Shown: positions 40,765-43,300 of the stretch, piece after piece
Layout of the letters: each line of letters starts with the position of its first letter
Position numbering within the stretch: the first letter of the stretch is position 1
Origin: Acrocarpospora macrocephala
GTDB lineage: Bacteria; Actinomycetota; Actinomycetes; Streptosporangiales; Streptosporangiaceae
Direction of reading: 5' to 3'
Length of the DNA: 43,300 bases
Assembly: GCF_009687865.1 (NCBI RefSeq)
Contig: NZ_BLAE01000086.1
Coordinates: 4,536-47,835, forward strand
Position numbers and translations under genes: made by a program
Notes under the pieces: model-generated
The model's database searches: none
What the model was told of the DNA's origin: nothing
The model's input: only the letters and a program-made list of their open reading frames with translations

Positions 40765-41235
40765 CTACGACGGTTTCGCGACTATCGGCGGCGCACCCGC
40801 GATCTGCTTGAGTGCCGCGAGCCCGACGGCGTGCTGCCGCGAGCCAGGGACGACATGGCTGCGCGGATTCGCCGGAGCGTCGATTTCATCCCGAACGAGT
40901 TCGGCGAGAGCGGCCGATGGCCTGAGGCCACGTGCCTTGCAGTCACGCAGCTTGATCATCCATGGATAGTAGGCGCTGTGCGCCTCGTGGCCGGCAGCTG
41001 GACGTACCTGCCACCCCACGACGTCGTCCTCGTTGTTGGCGTAGATGTACGCGATGATGACGTCGGACTGATTCGCGATGGCGATGTAGTCGACGGATTT
41101 GTCGGTGATTCCCTTGTAGCTCGGCGGGCCTGAGATCTCCCGCAACTGCAGGTCCTCGGTCATGTAGCCCGGCGGATTGCGGTCTGTGCTCATCAAAGTG
41201 AACTCTACGTCGGAGAAGGCCGTCCAAGCCCTCAT
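40765..41235 (-). CDS. Hypothetical protein
   Basis: This 156-residue protein has no motif I recognise. It has a short beta-rich N-terminal part (YMTEDLQLREISGPP, VDYIAIANQSDVIIAYIYANNEDDVVGWQVRP) and a charged helical C-terminal part. There is no signal peptide or membrane segment. The ATG at 41235 overlaps the MerR stop by 4 bp, so it is probably co-expressed with that regulator; ATG 41193 (MSTDRNPPGY) is an alternative start. Confidence 0.65.
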   Translation of the reverse strand: MRAWTAFSDVEFTLMSTDRNPPGYMTEDLQLREISGPPSYKGITDKSVDYIAIANQSDVIIAYIYANNEDDVVGWQVRPAAGHEAHSAYYPWMIKLRDCKARGLRPSAALAELVRDEIDAPANPRSHVVPGSRQHAVGLAALKQIAGAPPIVAKPS

Positions 41236-41606
41236 GCGTCTTCCTCCACCCGGGCCCGCGCGGCGAGTTGTTCGCGCACTTGGGACAGGCGAGCGATCTC
41301 CGCGTCGAGGGCGGCGATCCTGCGCTCCACCACGCCGCTCGACATGGTGCAGCCGGGGCCGCCACGGGGCGGGAGCGTGTCGCCGTCCAGCAGTTCCAGG
41401 CGATCGGCGCAGCTGCGGACGTCCTCGACGGTCAGCCCGAGCGACAGCAGCTCGCGGATAATGCGCACTCGGGCCACCTCGCGCTCCCCGTACTCACGCT
41501 GCCCGGTCATCGTGCGCGGGGGCGGGGTCAGCAGCCCGCGCTGCTCGTAGAAGCGCAGTGCCCGGGGTGTGGTGCCCGCCGCGGCCGCCGCGTCACCGAT
41601 GCGCAT
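41232..41606 (-). CDS. MerR-family transcriptional regulator
   Basis: This 124-residue MerR-type regulator begins MRIGDAAAAAGTTPRALRFYEQRGLLTPPPRT, the typical MerR helix-turn-helix and wing, then YGEREVARVRIIRELLSLGLTVEDVRSCADRL and a C-terminal coiled coil (ERRIAALDAEIARLSQVREQL). A single cysteine occurs in GPGCTMSSG. The ATG at 41606 has GGAGG 4 nt upstream. It follows the oxidoreductase gene, whose promoter has the long-spacer layout with a dyad that MerR proteins use. Confidence 0.93.
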   Translation of the reverse strand: MRIGDAAAAAGTTPRALRFYEQRGLLTPPPRTMTGQREYGEREVARVRIIRELLSLGLTVEDVRSCADRLELLDGDTLPPRGGPGCTMSSGVVERRIAALDAEIARLSQVREQLAARARVEEDA

Positions 41607-41622
41607 CCGTCCTCCAGAAGTC

Positions 41623-42642
41623 CTACAGTTCGACGATGACGGTCCCGAAATGCCGTCCATCGAGCACTTCGTGCAACGCCCGGGGTGCGTAATCGATGCC
41701 CGTGACCCGAACGTGCGGGAACGTGATGTCGCCCGCGCGTAGCCAGCCTCCAAAGCGTTCGAGCCACTCGGATCGTGCCTGCTCGTCGAAGCCTTGGAAT
41801 GCCTGCATCGAGATCCGCTTGAGGATTAGCTGGTAGGTGTCGAGTTCGACTGGCGCCGTCCCACCCGTTCCGTTGGGTGACATCTGGCCGGACAGTGCGC
41901 CGACCAGGACGAACCGGGCGCCAGGCCGGGCTGTGGCCACCGCCGCCTGGAGCTGGTCGCCGCCGACGTTGTCCAGGTAGACGTCGATGCCGTCGGGGGC
42001 GACCTTCGCAAGCTGCTCCTCGATCGGCGCCGCGCCGCGGATCACGGCCGCGCCGTATCCCAGCTCAGAGATCAGCCGATCGGCCTTCTCTCGCGAGCTG
42101 GTGCTGCCGATCACCTGACCGGCGCCGAGCAGCCGGGCGATCTGCCCGGCCAGCGATCCGACCGCGCCCGCGGCGCCCGAGACGAACACCGTGTCCCCCG
42201 GCCTGACCTCGGCATCCCTGGTCAGCGCCGCGTAGGCGAACGCGCCCTGGCCCAGATGCGCGACTGGGTCGGGCAGCGCGTCGCCCAACGGCGTGACCTG
42301 GCCGACCGGCACGACCGCATACTCGCGCCAGCCCAACCAGTGTGAGACCAGGTCGCCCGGCCGCAGCCCGCTATCCTCGGTGGCCGACACGACCTCCCCA
42401 ATCGCGGGCCCGAGCAGGGTGTCGCCGGGGCGCAGCGGCGGCATGGGCGAGCCCTTCACACTCCCACCGATCAACGTGCGAAGCGCGGCGAGGACGTGGA
42501 AGAAACGATTGCGGACCAGCACGTGGCCATCGTCCGGCAGTGGCAGCGAGACCTCGGCGACCACGAAATGCTCTGGCTGGGGCAGCCCGTCCGGCACTGT
42601 GGCGAGCCGAACTTCTCTTGACATGTGCGGCAGGGACGGCAC
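41623..42642 (-). CDS. NADP-dependent medium-chain oxidoreductase (prostaglandin/leukotriene reductase-like)
   Basis: This ~339-residue MDR-superfamily enzyme lacks zinc ligands. It has VSHWLGWREYAVVP, AYAALTRDAEVRPGDTVFVSGAAGAVGSLAGQIARLLGAGQVIGSTSS (Rossmann AxGxxGS) and DVYLDNVGGDQLQAAV followed by GARFVLVGALSGQ. Relatives reduce alkenals and alkenones with NADPH, or quinones. GTG 42642 is preferred (GGAG 6 nt upstream); ATG 42624 is possible. The MerR gene downstream probably controls it, as with many stress-induced reductases. Confidence 0.92.
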   Translation of the reverse strand: MPSLPHMSREVRLATVPDGLPQPEHFVVAEVSLPLPDDGHVLVRNRFFHVLAALRTLIGGSVKGSPMPPLRPGDTLLGPAIGEVVSATEDSGLRPGDLVSHWLGWREYAVVPVGQVTPLGDALPDPVAHLGQGAFAYAALTRDAEVRPGDTVFVSGAAGAVGSLAGQIARLLGAGQVIGSTSSREKADRLISELGYGAAVIRGAAPIEEQLAKVAPDGIDVYLDNVGGDQLQAAVATARPGARFVLVGALSGQMSPNGTGGTAPVELDTYQLILKRISMQAFQGFDEQARSEWLERFGGWLRAGDITFPHVRVTGIDYAPRALHEVLDGRHFGTVIVEL

Positions 42643-42679
42643 GTTACGCTCCTCAGATTCACGGCCAAAGGGCGTGGTG

Positions 42680-42711
42680 ACCCTAACCCTTGACGCGCAC
42701 GTCAAGAGCAA
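42680..42711 (-). promoter_or_regulatory. MerR-type promoter with 18-bp dyad in a 20-bp spacer
   Basis: On the minus strand TTGCTC (42711-42706), a 20-bp spacer and TAGGGT (42685-42680) frame a dyad at 42689-42706 with 7-bp perfect arms CTTGACG/CGTCAAG. A long spacer containing the palindrome is the classical MerR-activated arrangement. It lies ~40 bp upstream of the oxidoreductase start. Confidence 0.75.
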
Positions 42712-42736
42712 CCCCATAGCAGGGCCGAAGGAATTC

Positions 42737-42856
42737 TCACTTTGTGAGACCGAGGGCGATGAGCGGGTTGTGGAAGTCGTCGCGGGCCCAGCGGGCGCCT
42801 TCGGCGATGTCGGTGAAGTTCAGCAGGCATAGCGCGCCGATCGCGTAGCCACGCAT
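42737..42856 (-). pseudogene. C-terminal remnant of an ISAs1-like transposase
   Basis: A 39-codon frame encodes MRGYAIGALCLLNFTDIAEG followed by ARWARDDFHNPLIALGLTK and TGA. The pattern R-x-x-A-I-G-x-L and T-x-I-A, then A-R-D, then P-L-x-x-L-G-L matches the end of ISAs1-family transposases as I remember them. The frame is closed by a stop at 42878-42880 upstream, so it is a fragment. Confidence 0.5.
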
Positions 42857-42882
42857 GGTGGCGCACCGATCAGGTGGCTACG
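42844..42882. repeat. 9-bp perfect inverted repeat at the IS remnant edge
   Basis: CGTAGCCAC (42844-42852) and GTGGCTACG (42874-42882) are perfect inverted copies, 21 bp apart, each followed or preceded by GCATGG. They overlap the 5' end of the transposase-like fragment. The rest of 42883-42989 holds no gene I can support, only a short AACCCC/GGGGTT dyad near 42939-42951. Confidence 0.6.
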
Positions 42883-42989
42883 CATGGCGGGCCAGGATTG
42901 ACCCTTCACGCGCTGTCTCAGGATCGGAGATCTCCCTCAACCCCCGGGGTTCCCGGCCTGGGTGGGTGGCGCTCTCGTGCCGGTTCGGT

Positions 42990-43300
42990 TCAGCGCCGGA
43001 ACCGTCCGGCGAAGCGGTTTCGTTTGCCGTGGTAGAGGAGGGTCCAGGTGCCGTCGTGGTTGCGGCGGGTGCGGTAGCGGTCGGGGTGGGTTGCTTTGTC
43101 GCGGTTGTGCCAGGTGCAGGCGGGGGCGAGGAGATCCAGGTCGGTGGTACCGCCCTCGGCCCAGCCTTGGACGTGGTCGATTTCGGCCATGTCGGCGGGG
43201 ATGGGGCAGCCTTCGCGGTAGCAGGTGGCGTAGCGGGCCAGGACGGCCCGCCGCTGGGCGGGCGTGGCCAGGCGAACGGCGCGGCCCATGTCCAGGACCT
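42990..43300 (-). CDS. HNH endonuclease-domain protein (DUF222 type), N-terminus beyond window
   Basis: About 103 C-terminal residues are visible. The HNH core reads CPIPADMAEIDHVQGWAEGG, then TTDLDLLAPACTWHN and RDK, with Asp-His, Asn-type and His-Asn positions and a nearby cysteine pattern (CYREGC). The preceding VLDMGRAVRLATPAQRRAVLARY is the usual link from DUF222 to HNH in actinobacterial repeat-family proteins. The frame remains open to the right edge. Such genes are often multicopy and associated with mobile DNA. Confidence 0.85.
   Translation of the reverse strand, partial: VLDMGRAVRLATPAQRRAVLARYATCYREGCPIPADMAEIDHVQGWAEGGTTDLDLLAPACTWHNRDKATHPDRYRTRRNHDGTWTLLYHGKRNRFAGRFRR

Noticed and set aside
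1-43300. CRISPR arrays, tRNA or rRNA genes
   Set aside because: No regularly spaced short repeats with unique spacers and no cloverleaf or rRNA-like segments were recognised. The tandem repeats seen are coding and contiguous.

Overview
The DNA is GC-rich throughout, with GTG and TTG starts, dense ATGA-type gene overlaps and actinobacterial protein families: fused BCKDH E1, DrrAB-like ABC exporters, PadR, TetR and MerR regulators, and DUF222/HNH proteins. This points to a soil actinomycete, most likely of the Streptosporangiales (Actinomadura/Nonomuraea-like). That placement is an inference from style, not from a marker gene.

Layout. (1) 1-6457: a leucine/branched-chain acid catabolism locus. 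It holds an acyl-CoA carboxylase pair of the methylcrotonyl-CoA carboxylase type (alpha subunit runs off the left edge), a divergent TetR regulator with a palindrome between the two genes, and a fused alpha-beta E1 of a branched-chain 2-oxoacid dehydrogenase. (2) 6585-14800: housekeeping and accessory genes. These are a secreted two-repeat protein, a PadR-controlled ABC exporter, RidA, a methyltransferase, CorA, an HExxH membrane protein and an AlkZ-like winged-helix protein. (3) 14864-21121: a three-gene, translationally coupled operon encoding a kleisin-like protein, a winged-helix accessory protein and a 1195-residue SMC-like ATPase. It resembles the MukBEF/MksBEF/Wadjet logic but has no recognisable JetD/MksG nuclease beside it and has a degenerate ABC signature. 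This is the best candidate for an undescribed system. (4) 21265-40645: two large minus-strand catabolic operons with a TetR gene between them. Operon 1 encodes a CUT2-type ABC importer, an acyl-CoA dehydrogenase, a CitE-like lyase, a class III CoA-transferase and a mesaconyl/itaconyl-CoA hydratase-like protein. Operon 2 encodes a DUF35 protein, a cysteine-less SCP-x-type thiolase, an acyl-CoA ligase, an SDR, a crotonase, an alpha-methylacyl-CoA racemase, a two-subunit CoA-transferase, an amidohydrolase, a FAH-family hydrolase and a metallo-beta-lactamase-fold hydrolase. (5) 40765-43300: a hypothetical gene, a MerR regulator, an NADP-dependent oxidoreductase with a MerR-type promoter, an IS remnant and the C-terminal part of an HNH protein.

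How parts work together. The two catabolic operons appear to form one regulon. A 38-bp element with the same half-sites and spacing lies over a good -35/-10 promoter in front of each operon, in the same phase relative to the -10. A third, weaker copy of its core lies upstream of the TetR gene. The enzyme set suggests import and CoA-dependent breakdown of a methyl-branched acid or a cyclic precursor, ending in a citramalyl-CoA-like cleavage. The substrate cannot be named from sequence.

A second theme is imperfect in-frame tandem duplication with units that are multiples of 3 (33, 42, 48, 75 and 90 bp, plus a degenerate ~52-96-bp array). These occur in unrelated genes: the carboxylase alpha subunit, an ABC ATPase and two genes of the SMC operon.
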